Of a DNA stretch of 44,083 nt, positions 26,156 through 34,851 are shown in pieces. The notes beneath the pieces are model-generated. The model was not told the DNA's origin. It did no database searches and was given only the letters and a program-made list of their open reading frames with translations. How positions within the stretch are numbered: the first letter of the stretch is position 1; every line of letters starts with the position of its first letter. This stretch comes from an uncultured Lachnospiraceae bacterium (lineage in GTDB: Bacteria > Bacillota > Clostridia > Lachnospirales > Lachnospiraceae): the NCBI GenBank assembly GCA_910589195.1, contig CAJUTC010000029.1:1-44083 (forward strand), read 5' to 3'. Made by a program: the position numbers and the translations under genes.

Positions 26156-26212
26156 ACATACTTTCTCAGTAGCATTATCTAACGTTATTCTAACAAGAGT
26201 AAGAAAGTATGT
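26156..26212. promoter_or_regulatory. Inverted repeat straddling the kinase promoter
   Basis: ACATACTTTCT (26156-26166) and AGAAAGTATGT (26202-26212) are perfect 11-bp reverse complements 46 bp apart, enclosing the -10 and overlapping the -35 edge. TCTAAC occurs twice in direct repeat between them (near 26179 and 26190). It may be a two-site operator. Confidence 0.45.
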
Positions 26213-26215
26213 CAA
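26187..26215 (-). promoter_or_regulatory. Sigma-A promoter of the hybrid kinase gene
   Basis: TTGACA (26210-26215) and TAGAAT (26187-26192) on the minus strand are separated by 17 bp, leaving a leader of about 105 nt before the ATG at 26075. Confidence 0.85.
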
Positions 26216-26319
26216 TATTCCGGGTTTCACAATGTCTATTTTATATTTCGTTTCGATAGATTCATCGCCTGCCACTTTGGCCATACAGAAGCGTAATAGC
26301 TGAAAGAATAACCGGATTT

Positions 26320-27189
26320 TTAAAAGCTGTGACCGCCTCCGCCGCCGCTTCTGCCTCCTCCGCTTCTGCCTCCTCCACCGCCTCCGCCGCCACTTCTGCC
26401 GCCGCTTCCTCCAGAAGCAGGATCGTACACTTTTGTCTGGAAGGTGTGAGTAGCCCTCAGCTTTGAATAGCGGAATGTTCTGCTGATACTGCCAAGTATC
26501 GTTTGATCCCTGGGCTTTTGTAGCCTGGTAAACCAAATAATCAGACCAAAATTAATAAGGAGCGCAAGGAGCATCGCCAGCAGGGCATTGCTGATATATT
26601 TCATAGGCTGGGCAATCCTATTGCCTTTTAGCACTGCGTCAATCTCTTGAAACGCCTCCCTGGCGCATCCGAAATAATCCCCTTTCGACGCATAACGGTA
26701 CACATTATCTGTTATCGTATTGGCATAAGCGGAGGTAACCGCCTGATAAATGGCTCCGTCGCTGTGAATCCAAATATTGCGGTGATCCATATCAATCACA
26801 AATACAGTGCCGCTGTCCGCTCCAAACCGATCCTTATAATAGCTTCTGGCAAAGTCTTCTGTGGAACGGCGATTGCTTCTGACAGACACAAAGGCCACGT
26901 TTCCGTACTCTGTAATGGCCTGCATGATCTGGGATAATTCCAAAAGCTGCTCCTCGGAAAGCAGATTGGCCTCATCCTCCACCCAAACTTGATACCCGGT
27001 ATCTGGATTGGTAAAAACCCCATTCAGCTCTCTGTCTTTTTGTTCCCTCTGTTCCTGCCCAAGACACGCCAATGGCTTTACAAGCGTCATTCCTCCACAA
27101 AGCAAAAGCACCCAGCATAACCGTTTCACCACCAGCGCCCAGGCCATAGTCTGGATTTTTCTTTGCCTTTTATTCAGAGTCCTACCCAT
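26320..27189 (-). CDS. TPM-domain protein with glycine-rich tail
   Basis: About 289 residues: a hydrophobic N-terminus likely serving as signal or anchor (WALVVKRLCWVLLLCGGM), a TPM domain (about 60-170: VEDEANLLSEEQLLELSQ, YYKDRFGADSGTVFVIDM), one membrane segment (LLAMLLALLINFGLIIWF) and a Gly/Ser/Arg-rich tail ending GGGGGHSF. TPM domains (YgcG/Psb32 type) are extracytoplasmic; some have phosphatase activity, but the role here is unknown. I chose ATG 27189 with GGAGG 8 nt upstream over GTG 27198. The ATG overlaps the stop of the upstream zinc-ribbon gene by 8 bp, so the two are translationally coupled. Confidence 0.85.
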   Translation of the reverse strand: MGRTLNKRQRKIQTMAWALVVKRLCWVLLLCGGMTLVKPLACLGQEQREQKDRELNGVFTNPDTGYQVWVEDEANLLSEEQLLELSQIMQAITEYGNVAFVSVRSNRRSTEDFARSYYKDRFGADSGTVFVIDMDHRNIWIHSDGAIYQAVTSAYANTITDNVYRYASKGDYFGCAREAFQEIDAVLKGNRIAQPMKYISNALLAMLLALLINFGLIIWFTRLQKPRDQTILGSISRTFRYSKLRATHTFQTKVYDPASGGSGGRSGGGGGGGGRSGGGRSGGGGGHSF

Positions 27190-28846
27190 TATCGTCACCT
27201 CCCCGCCTGTTTAGCTGGGGCAGCTTTCGTGTAGCCAGCAGATTATGTTGCTTTATCATATCTAAAATCGCCCAGAAAACCGTACCCATGCATCCAAAGG
27301 CCCCTATGTAATAAAACCAGTCCGAAACAGGATGAAGAAGCAGGATAACCGCCGCAAGCACTATCCCGCTAATCGGTTTTCTTAAAACAGGCCATTTTTC
27401 TTTATAATGGCCGCCTCCAAGCGGCTTTCGTTTCGTTTTCTGCCACCTGCGGCTGCCATTTCCCGCTGAAAGAAGGATCCCAACGCAAAAAAACAGCACC
27501 ATGTGTACCACAAATAGTAAGGTTGGCCTGCCCATTCTGCTTCCCCCGATTCCTCCTGTTACAGAAAGGATAAGGGAAGGCAGCAAAGCGGTTCCATAAA
27601 ATAAAAGCAGCATTATAACCACCTTTCCCAGGCTGCTCTCCCACGGTTTCCAAATACGTCTTTTTCTCTTCCAGCCAGGATCCCCCCTTATAGCGGGCGC
27701 TGCCGAGGCAAGCCCCTTATCATCCTCGCCTGAGTTCCTGGTCAAAATATGGGTAAGCTGCATATTTAAAATCACAACGCAAACGCACGCAAGCAATGCC
27801 GCAGTCAAAAGAATCCTTCCCGGCGTAACGGTCAAAAATAAGTTTAGCAGGAAAAAAAGCGGAACGGCCATAAGGGCGGATGCTATCAGGTATCGTTTCC
27901 CATCTACTAAAAGATCCCCTGCCGCTTTTCCAGTCTGGCCGTTTACCACTACATAGCTGACCCTGTCACCGTTTCGATAGGACAAAAACCATACTGGCAG
28001 CATAACAAGCTCTATGGTTCTGTCAGAAGGGCGCAGCGCATTCTGGAATCCATACCAGCTATCCCCCTGCCCTGCATGGTATTTTCTACACACTGGATTT
28101 TGTAACAGGCAGCGGCTGGCATCCCAGATCACCATCTCCTCCGCTTCCGATAAATAAATATGGTTCCCCACATCGCTGGTATCCCCATAAAAGCCGCTTA
28201 AAAAAGAGGGGACAAAGGCTTTCCCTTTTCTTAAATCAAATGGCGCTATGGCATTGCTTAAGCTGTCTGAAAATGTGGACGACGCATCGTAGGCCAGTCC
28301 CTTATATTCTTCTTCTATCTGGCAGTCCAGTTGGTAATGATCCGTAATCCGGTAATTTCCCCGCCTGTAAGTGTTCCTGCCCGAAAAGGTAATCGGCCCC
28401 TTTTTTTCAAAGGAATATACCCAGTAAGGCATATAAATTCCTCTGAATTTTTCAATCAGGTTTTCATCTTTCAGCTCTTTCGGCGCAAAAATTGCCCGGC
28501 GCAGCAGCTTCCTGTAAGCAGCTTTGCAGTCCTCTTTTGTCTTGGTAAACGGGATGATTAATTCCGGGCGCCGCTCTCTGCTGACGCGGCTGTCTAAAAT
28601 AGCGGAAGCCCCACAGAAGCTGCAAAATGTAGCTGCTGTAGTATCTTCGCTGACAATCTCAGCTCCGCACTGGGGGCAGGTAAACACTGTTACCTGGTAC
28701 TCTCCTGACGGGCTTTCTGATTCCCGGACATCCTTTTCCTTATGAAAATGGTAGGGGTCTACCTGGGTATCACAATATTCACAATATAACTGCTGCCGGG
28801 CAATATCAAACTTTAAATTCCCGGCACAATTAGGGCATTCGTACAT
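27182..28846 (-). CDS. Zinc-ribbon membrane protein of unknown function, partner of TPM protein
   Basis: About 554 residues. The N-terminus has two zinc-ribbon modules: C4-x2-C7...C22-x2-C25 and C57-x2-C60...C75-x2-C78. A large soluble domain follows (about 90-310, PYWVYSFEKKGPITFSGRN, aromatic-rich), then five or six membrane segments between about 320 and 540. Such ribbon-plus-membrane proteins often accompany TPM/YgcG-type proteins in Firmicutes; no biochemical role is established that I know of. I took the ATG at 28846, which precedes CPNC and has GGAGGG upstream, rather than an extension to 28924 that runs through the promoter area. A TATACT at about 28940-28945 could be its -10. Confidence 0.8.
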   Translation of the reverse strand: MYECPNCAGNLKFDIARQQLYCEYCDTQVDPYHFHKEKDVRESESPSGEYQVTVFTCPQCGAEIVSEDTTAATFCSFCGASAILDSRVSRERRPELIIPFTKTKEDCKAAYRKLLRRAIFAPKELKDENLIEKFRGIYMPYWVYSFEKKGPITFSGRNTYRRGNYRITDHYQLDCQIEEEYKGLAYDASSTFSDSLSNAIAPFDLRKGKAFVPSFLSGFYGDTSDVGNHIYLSEAEEMVIWDASRCLLQNPVCRKYHAGQGDSWYGFQNALRPSDRTIELVMLPVWFLSYRNGDRVSYVVVNGQTGKAAGDLLVDGKRYLIASALMAVPLFFLLNLFLTVTPGRILLTAALLACVCVVILNMQLTHILTRNSGEDDKGLASAAPAIRGDPGWKRKRRIWKPWESSLGKVVIMLLLFYGTALLPSLILSVTGGIGGSRMGRPTLLFVVHMVLFFCVGILLSAGNGSRRWQKTKRKPLGGGHYKEKWPVLRKPISGIVLAAVILLLHPVSDWFYYIGAFGCMGTVFWAILDMIKQHNLLATRKLPQLNRRGGDDNG

Positions 28847-28959
28847 CCTTCCCTCCACTATCCTCACAACGTATGCCGTCAGACAGAAAACTTTCTTGTT
28901 TCTGCCTGAACGTTTCAGTTTCATTTTCTTTATAGAAAGTATAACACAAATTTTTACTT

Positions 28960-29224
28960 TTTGATACCCTGCTCTCCTGCATCTGTGCTGCAGCCCAGGA
29001 CCCCAGCGCCATACAGCCGATCTGCATGTTGTTGATCATATCTTTGCTGCCTTCCCAGTCGGCTGTGGCGGAACCTTTCCCCAGCTTACTGGTTTCAATG
29101 GACGGCTAGTCCGCTGCCTGCTGTTGATTTACCCCCGCTGTTGCTTTTTTAGAACCGCAGGCAGTCATGAACATTACCATGGCCCCGGCAAGCCCCAGCT
29201 CATAAACTCGTTTTATTTTTTCAT
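28960..29224 (-). pseudogene. Decayed sugar-ABC substrate-binding lipoprotein remnant
   Basis: From an ATG at 29224 the frame fails after three codons, but one base off it reads a lipoprotein signal: KIKRVYELGLAGAMVMFMTACGS, a lipobox ending in TACGS (longer stretch at about 29150-29216). After a stop following QQQAAD, the same frame continues with GSATADWEGSKDMINNMQ and CMALGSWAAAQMQES, the late GSW segment of family 1 sugar-binding proteins. Most of the middle (~300 residues) is gone. It is therefore a deleted and frameshifted pseudogene, a sign that a sugar transporter beside the AraC gene has been lost. Confidence 0.75.
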
Positions 29225-29553
29225 AGACCGTTCTTCTTTCACATATCGCTATATTAATTAAGTTGTTATTAATCGATTAAATACTATCTAATTAACTTTA
29301 CAATTTCATCATTAAATATCACTTTTTATAATAAAATCTTACATGTTTTTTAATTTTTCATCATGTTATTGAATATTTTTTCTAAATATTAATCAGTTTT
29401 TGAAAATCTTAATCTGGTTAAACTGGAATAAGATAATAAATTTCCCGAAAAGACCTTCTTTATTTTTTGCTATATTTCCTTTTTGCCTAATTTTTTAATT
29501 AAATCATATAATTAAGTATTTTTCGCCACTATCTCTATATTTTTTTATTGTTC

Positions 29554-29582
29554 TTGACTTTTTTAATAATTAATTATAATAT
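29554..29582 (+). promoter_or_regulatory. Promoter of the AraC-family gene
   Basis: TTGACT (29554-29559) lies 17 bp before TAATAT (29577-29582), or 15 bp before an overlapping TATAAT (29575-29580). The flanks are full of TTAATTA-type palindromes (29565-29606), possible operator sites. The wider stretch 29225-29550 is very AT-rich and shows no gene. Confidence 0.6.
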
Positions 29583-29621
29583 TTAATTAATAAAAATTAA
29601 TTAAATCAGACGGGGTACTTT

Positions 29622-30527
29622 ATGAATCCGACCATACCTTTACACCTGTTTCCTCCTGCTGCTGCCCTGCTGCAGTCCCAAGGTTCTTCTCTCTCCCTAT
29701 GGGGGTTTTTTCCTCAGGATCAAGAACCTCCTTACCTCTATATCAATGCGTATTTTACGGTAACCGCCAAGTATCCCTATCGCTGCACACAGCCCTGCTG
29801 CAGCGGATACTGCCTGCTCTATACAGAAAACGGGCAGGGCCAAATTGTAATAGGAACCGGAAAAGAAGGGAACAGCCCCACAGCGCTGGCGCAGCAGCAC
29901 CTGTTTTTCTGGCCTTGCAGCCAGGGGTTTTCCCTCCGGTCCGTTTCCTCGCATTGGAACCACTCGTTTCTCTTTTTAGGCGGAAGAGAAGCCGACTATT
30001 TCTATCAGCTTTTTTCCCGGCACGGCAGACGCCCCTGGCCGGTGCCCGCAAATTCCAGGCTTCCCGCCCTGCTTTCCGGGTTGACACGAAAAGATGCCTC
30101 TTCCTATTGCGCGCCGCTGCAGCAGATTTTTTTAACTACCAGCTTGTTAACGCAAGCGGTAGCCGTCTGTCAGGAGCATGCTGAGGAATCCTTTTGCCCG
30201 GAGTACCTTTTGGCAGTCCGCCGGATGTTGGATGAGGAATATAGCCTTCCCTGTTCTTTGGATCTTTTGGAAAAACGGTTCCAAGTCAACAAATTCCGGA
30301 TCGCAAGGGAATTTTCCCAATATTTTCATCAGGCTCCCATCTCCTATCTAAATTCCAGAAGGCTAGAAGCCGCAAAAAACCTTTTAATTACGACCAATGA
30401 TAAAATTCATGAGATTAGCCAGAAAACCGGATTTGGAAGCTCTACCTTATTTATCCGGAGCTTTAAAAAAGAATTTGGCGTCACGCCGCAAGTTTACCGA
30501 AAAGAAAATTCCCGGATCCGGCTGTAA
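29622..30527 (+). CDS. AraC-family transcriptional regulator
   Basis: This 301-residue regulator has an N-terminal cupin-like ligand part (about 30-160, with the GYCLLYTENGQG and HLFFWPCSQGFSL segments typical of AraC sensor domains) and a C-terminal pair of HTHs (about 195-298): CSLDLLEKRFQVNKFRIARE and then IHEISQKTGFGSSTLFIRSF with FGVTPQVYRK. It faces the GH13 gene tail to tail and is divergent from the zinc-ribbon gene and the lipoprotein remnant. The remnant may be its lost target; the alpha-glucoside operon is the other candidate. It has its own promoter and terminator. Confidence 0.93.
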   Translation: MNPTIPLHLFPPAAALLQSQGSSLSLWGFFPQDQEPPYLYINAYFTVTAKYPYRCTQPCCSGYCLLYTENGQGQIVIGTGKEGNSPTALAQQHLFFWPCSQGFSLRSVSSHWNHSFLFLGGREADYFYQLFSRHGRRPWPVPANSRLPALLSGLTRKDASSYCAPLQQIFLTTSLLTQAVAVCQEHAEESFCPEYLLAVRRMLDEEYSLPCSLDLLEKRFQVNKFRIAREFSQYFHQAPISYLNSRRLEAAKNLLITTNDKIHEISQKTGFGSSTLFIRSFKKEFGVTPQVYRKENSRIRL

Positions 30528-30550
30528 GCCGAATCCAGGAATTTTCTTTT
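30505..30550 (+). terminator. Terminator of the AraC-family gene
   Basis: AAAATTCCCGGATCCGGC pairs with GCCGAATCCAGGAATTTT across a short loop that contains the stop codon, followed by CTTTT. On minus it also sits after the GH13 gene and its repeat array, so it may work both ways. Confidence 0.8.
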
Positions 30551-30614
30551 GAATCGATTGTTTTGAATCGCTTATCTTAAAATTGCTTGTTTTAAACTGT
30601 TTGTTTTGATGTGC
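30544..30614. repeat. Degenerate 14-bp tandem repeat, 5 units, between araC-like and GH13 genes
   Basis: Units on plus: TTCTTTTGAATCGA (30544), TTGTTTTGAATCGC (30558), TTATCTTAAAATTGC (30572), TTGTTTTAAACTGT (30587), TTGTTTTGATGTGC (30601). On the minus strand the array is A-rich and lies between the GH13 stop codon and the terminator stem. Confidence 0.7.
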
Positions 30615-30630
30615 ATATACACCTCGTTTG

Positions 30631-32301
30631 CTAAACAGCTCTCAAAACAAAGGCTTCATATGGGGAAAGCTCCATAACCTCAGTTCCATAGGAATTTTCC
30701 CGGTTTCCAATCAGCAGCTCTTTGTTTTTAAATTCTTCTGGCAGTTCATAGGACACTTTGTGATCCACGAAACTGCATACTACCAAAAGCTTTTCCCCCT
30801 GGTATTCCCTGGTGTATGCAAACAGTTCTTCACTGTCTGCTAAAAGCAAACGGTACGTTCCATGGACAATAACCGGATACTGCTTTCTGAGGGCAATTAA
30901 TTTTTGATAATAATAAAAGACTGAATCCGGATCCGCCAATTCTGCTTTGGCATTGATTTCCTTATAATTGGGATTCACCTGGATCCAGGGAGTCCCTTTT
31001 GTAAATCCGGCGTTGGGGCTGTCGTCCCACTGGATTGGGGTGCGGGCATTATCACGGCTGACAGCAGTAATGCAGGGCCAAAAGGTTTCGTGGGGTACTC
31101 TGCCACTTTCGCACCATTCCTCATATGCGTGGATGCTCTCAATATCCCGGAAATCTTTTGGACTTTCAAACGGATAATTGGTCATCCCTAATTCTTCCCC
31201 CTGGTAAATATAGGGTGTCCCCTGCATCATGTGAAGGCAGGTGGCCAGCATTTTGGCCGACATAACCCGGAACTCGGGGCGGTCATCCCCAAAGCGGGAT
31301 ACGGCTCTTGGCTGATCATGGTTATCCCAATACAGGCTGTTCCAGGCTTTCCCGGAAAGCTGGGTCTGCCATTTAGAAAGAATTTCCTTAAGCCTTGTCA
31401 AAGGCATTTTCTGGTCATTCCATTTTCCGAATCTTCCGGCAATATCCACATGCTCAAACTGGAATACCATATTTAATTCATTGGTCGTTTCCCCTGCGTA
31501 AAGACAGGCCTGTTCCGGCGTAACCCCTGATGTTTCCCCTACTGTCATCAGATCATAACGGGATAATACAGTTTCATTCATTTCCCGCAAATACTTATGG
31601 ACATTAGGGCCATGGATACAGTATGGGCCAAAACTTCCGTATAAACCATTCTCTACTTCCCCGTCCGGCATTTCCTTTGTTTTGGAAATCATGCTGATTA
31701 CGTCCATGCGAAAACCGTCAATCCCCTTTTCGCACCACCAGGTCATCATATCAAATACTTCCTTGCGCACCTTGGGATTATCCCAGTTTAAATCCGGCTG
31801 CTTTTTCGAAAATAAATGAAGGTAATACTGTCCTCTTTCACTGTCATACTGCCATGCAGAGCCGCCAAAACAAGAGCCCCAGTTATTCGGGGCAGAGCCA
31901 TCCGGTTTCCCATCTCTCCAGATATAATAATCGGAATACTCATTTTCTCTTGACTTCCGGCTTTCCACAAACCAGGTATGCTCGTCAGAAGTATGGTTCA
32001 CCACTAAATCCATCACAATCCGGATCCCGCGGTTATGTGCCTCTGTAAGCAGGCGGTCAAAATCTTCCATGGTTCCGAATTCCTTCATAATCGCCTGGTA
32101 ATCGCTGATATCGTACCCGTTATCATCATTTGGCGACTGATAGACCGGTGACATCCAGATTACATTAATCCCCAGCTTCTTTAAATAATCCAGCTTTCCT
32201 GTAATCCCATTTAAATCCCCAATTCCGTCACCGTTGCTGTCCATAAAGCTTCTGGGATAAATCTGATAAACGACTGCTTCCTTCCACCATGGTGTTTTCA
32301 T
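30631..32301 (-). CDS. malL: GH13 oligo-1,6-glucosidase (alpha-glucosidase)
   Basis: This 556-residue cytosolic GH13 subfamily 31 enzyme hydrolyses alpha-glucosides from the non-reducing end. The nucleophile is Asp200 in GFRMDVI, acid/base Glu256 in TVGETSG, and the third acid Asp329 in WDNHDQPR; VYQIYPRSF and DLVVNHTSDEH are usual. Val201 directly follows the nucleophile; in this subfamily Val marks alpha-1,6 preference (isomaltose, panose), whereas Ala marks maltose preference. AAGGAAGG lies 7 nt before the ATG. It is the last gene of the importer operon, after GH31. An A-rich tandem repeat follows its stop. Confidence 0.95.
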   Translation of the reverse strand: MKTPWWKEAVVYQIYPRSFMDSNGDGIGDLNGITGKLDYLKKLGINVIWMSPVYQSPNDDNGYDISDYQAIMKEFGTMEDFDRLLTEAHNRGIRIVMDLVVNHTSDEHTWFVESRKSRENEYSDYYIWRDGKPDGSAPNNWGSCFGGSAWQYDSERGQYYLHLFSKKQPDLNWDNPKVRKEVFDMMTWWCEKGIDGFRMDVISMISKTKEMPDGEVENGLYGSFGPYCIHGPNVHKYLREMNETVLSRYDLMTVGETSGVTPEQACLYAGETTNELNMVFQFEHVDIAGRFGKWNDQKMPLTRLKEILSKWQTQLSGKAWNSLYWDNHDQPRAVSRFGDDRPEFRVMSAKMLATCLHMMQGTPYIYQGEELGMTNYPFESPKDFRDIESIHAYEEWCESGRVPHETFWPCITAVSRDNARTPIQWDDSPNAGFTKGTPWIQVNPNYKEINAKAELADPDSVFYYYQKLIALRKQYPVIVHGTYRLLLADSEELFAYTREYQGEKLLVVCSFVDHKVSYELPEEFKNKELLIGNRENSYGTEVMELSPYEAFVLRAV

Positions 32302-32373
32302 TTTTTATCCTTCCTTTCGCCCTGATATTTTATCATTATCTTAAAGGATCTGCCTGAAAAAAACAAGCGTGAA

Positions 32374-34800
32374 TTATAACCCGGTTAGCAGTTCCAAAAG
32401 CACTTCATATAGCTTTGTATCAATCTCCATAGCACAAAGCTGGGTCAACAATACAGGAATCCTGGTTTCCGTCTGTATCAGGCTGTAAATCCTATCTTTT
32501 TGACAAAACTCAATCTCTGCCTGATCCAAGCACGCGAATATCCGATCCAAAACCGCGTTTTCCCTTGCTTTCTGATCGCCTGGCAGGAACACGTTCACAT
32601 CCTCTGCTGTTGCCGCTGCTTCCAGTTCAACCACTACTGACTGTTTTTTCCGGTTATAAAAAATAGTAACCTCATCCTGTCCCAGAGTCCGTCCCCCTGC
32701 TGTTACGGTAATCCGCTTTACCGCTTCCGGCAAAAATCCGGTAAACTCCAGTTGATAGCTTCTCGTTTCCGGAATCAGAGTCGTTTCCCCCTTCACCTGC
32801 TCTATGGTAAAAACAGCCTGGTTCTTGCCATCTTGGCCGGCGGATTGGTCACAGTAAGACATAAGGGTTTTCGCGCTGATCCCTGTTTCATAGCCACAGG
32901 TTTCATTGTCATCCTCATACAAGGTAAAGGCCCCGTCCGCCCCGGCAAACACTCGAACCCACAGAGAATGTGGATTTTCTCCTGCCTCCTTTGATGTAAT
33001 CTCTCTGGTAAAGGGCAGGATCCCTCCTGCTTTTGCCAGAACCGGAACGCTGTTTAAATCCCGGTACATTACCAGGTTCCGTCCGCCATCGTACATCATT
33101 CCTGTATGGATGTCATACCAAAGGCCTTTTGGAAGCCACACGGTAACAGAAGCCATATTCAGATTAGGCGCCCTTTTTGAAGTAATCGGTGCAACAATCA
33201 GCTCACTTCCGAAATAATACTGGTTTGGCACTTGGTAAGCGTCCTTTTCATCCGGATGCTCATAGTACATGGGGCATATCAGAGGCAGACCATCCTGATA
33301 ATTCCGGTAATTCATAGAATACAGGTAAGGAATCATCCGATGCCGTTCCCGCAGCGCCTCTCCCATTGCCTCCCTGGCTTCTTGTTTCAGCCTCCACGGT
33401 TCCTTTCCGTTAAATTCACTGTTGGAACTGTGAAGGCGAAGAATCGGTGAATACACTCCAAACTGTGTCCATCGGGCCGTCATTTCATCATCCTTATACC
33501 CCAGCATATGGCCGCCAATATCGTGGCTCCACCAGCCATATCCAATATTGGAGGCATTGGCGGTAAAGTATGGCTGGAACGCTAAGGATTCCCATGTGAT
33601 AATGCTATCACCGGAAAACCCTACCGGGTAACGGTGGCTTCCCGGCCCCGCATACCTGGAAAAGGTCATAGGGCGTTTCCCCAGACGTTTATGATCCATA
33701 AAATGGTAGTGGTTTAAAATCCACAAGGGATCCAGCCCTTCCACCTTACTGTTGTTTCCCTGCTGCCAGTCAATCCACCAGAAATCCACACCTTCTTCTT
33801 CCCTTGGATGATGAAGGTATTGAAAATAGCGTTCCATATATTCGGGGTTTGCGGGATCAAAGTTTACCGGATCCTTCTTGGTGTAATCCACACCAAGGGA
33901 TTTTGCCATTTCCTCATACATTTCCTCATGGGGTTTGACGCCCTCTGCCGGGTGAACATTCAAAGTGGTCTTAAGCCCCTTTTCATGAAGCCTTCTAAGG
34001 AACCTAGCCGGATCCGGGAATAGTTCCCGGTTCCAGGTATATCCAGTCCAGCCGCTTCCATATTCGGGGTCAATATCCACCAAATGCCAATCCATATCAA
34101 TTACCGCTACAGTAAAGGGAAGCTGTTCCTCTTCAAACCGATCCATTAAATCCAGATAGCTTTCTTCTGTGTAAGCGTAAAACCGGCTCCACCAGTTTCC
34201 AAGGGCAAACCGCGGAAGCATGGGGGGATTCCCGCACAGATAGTAAAAATCTTTCAGAGCTTCTTTATAATCATGGCCGTATCCGAAGAAATAGAGATCA
34301 CAAATCCCCTTTTTCCGAGGCGCTACCCAGCCATCCTCCAGTAATACCTGGGAGCGGCTGTCATCAATCAAAGAATAGCCGAAATATGAAAGAATTCCAT
34401 GATCCAGCTTAACCGCCCCGTCTGCTTCATCCAGGGTTCTGGCCGTTCCCATTAGGTCATGAATCTCTTCCCCGTAACGCCAAATGCTGTGGTAGGCGCT
34501 GAAATTCCCCTTTACCTGGATACTTAACCCATTAGGAGAAAATTCCTTTTCATTGTAAATTAACTGAATGCGGGAAGTATGGATCTCAATTCCATCCTGG
34601 GTATGGATCAGGCGGTAATCCGCTTTCGGAAAATCCCGATAGAAAGCCATCTGCGTTCCACGGTCTTCAAAAACCCCGTCCTCACTGTATTCTAATCGGA
34701 TCAAACCTTTTGTCAACACGGTAATCCGATAATTTATTCCCGTAATTTGATTCTCAGGCAGCGCCAGAGGACGCATCGCAACCTTGTAACTATCGTTCAT
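32374..34800 (-). CDS. GH31 alpha-glucosidase family protein
   Basis: An 808-residue GH31 enzyme. An N-terminal beta-sandwich (about 1-190) precedes the TIM barrel (about 195-560). The nucleophile is Asp344 in FWWIDWQQG, the acid/base Asp398 in GFSGDSIITW, and WWSHDIGGHMLG plus LRLHSSN are family blocks. C-terminal beta domains carry a DUF5110-like YEDDNET stretch. GH31 includes alpha-glucosidases, alpha-xylosidases and transglucosidases; next to an oligo-1,6-glucosidase and an oligosaccharide importer, alpha-glucosidase is likely. No signal peptide is seen, so it acts in the cytosol on imported sugars. Confidence 0.93.
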   Translation of the reverse strand: MNDSYKVAMRPLALPENQITGINYRITVLTKGLIRLEYSEDGVFEDRGTQMAFYRDFPKADYRLIHTQDGIEIHTSRIQLIYNEKEFSPNGLSIQVKGNFSAYHSIWRYGEEIHDLMGTARTLDEADGAVKLDHGILSYFGYSLIDDSRSQVLLEDGWVAPRKKGICDLYFFGYGHDYKEALKDFYYLCGNPPMLPRFALGNWWSRFYAYTEESYLDLMDRFEEEQLPFTVAVIDMDWHLVDIDPEYGSGWTGYTWNRELFPDPARFLRRLHEKGLKTTLNVHPAEGVKPHEEMYEEMAKSLGVDYTKKDPVNFDPANPEYMERYFQYLHHPREEEGVDFWWIDWQQGNNSKVEGLDPLWILNHYHFMDHKRLGKRPMTFSRYAGPGSHRYPVGFSGDSIITWESLAFQPYFTANASNIGYGWWSHDIGGHMLGYKDDEMTARWTQFGVYSPILRLHSSNSEFNGKEPWRLKQEAREAMGEALRERHRMIPYLYSMNYRNYQDGLPLICPMYYEHPDEKDAYQVPNQYYFGSELIVAPITSKRAPNLNMASVTVWLPKGLWYDIHTGMMYDGGRNLVMYRDLNSVPVLAKAGGILPFTREITSKEAGENPHSLWVRVFAGADGAFTLYEDDNETCGYETGISAKTLMSYCDQSAGQDGKNQAVFTIEQVKGETTLIPETRSYQLEFTGFLPEAVKRITVTAGGRTLGQDEVTIFYNRKKQSVVVELEAAATAEDVNVFLPGDQKARENAVLDRIFACLDQAEIEFCQKDRIYSLIQTETRIPVLLTQLCAMEIDTKLYEVLLELLTGL

Positions 34801-34851
34801 ATTCTACTACTCTCCTTTCTGTCAAATGACAGCCCTTCCAGGCAAATTGTA

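Noticed and set aside
26045..26536. 163-codon Arg-rich minus frame
   Set aside because: It is the shadow of the Gly-rich tail of the TPM gene in another frame and runs through the kinase promoter.
28847..28924. 26-residue N-terminal extension of the zinc-ribbon protein
   Set aside because: The internal ATG at 28846 has a GGAGGG Shine-Dalgarno and begins directly before the first CPNC; the extension lies over the likely promoter region.
29225..29621. Origin or attachment site in the AT-rich stretch
   Set aside because: There are many TTAATTA palindromes but no DnaA boxes, direct repeats or integrase nearby; AT-richness alone is not enough.
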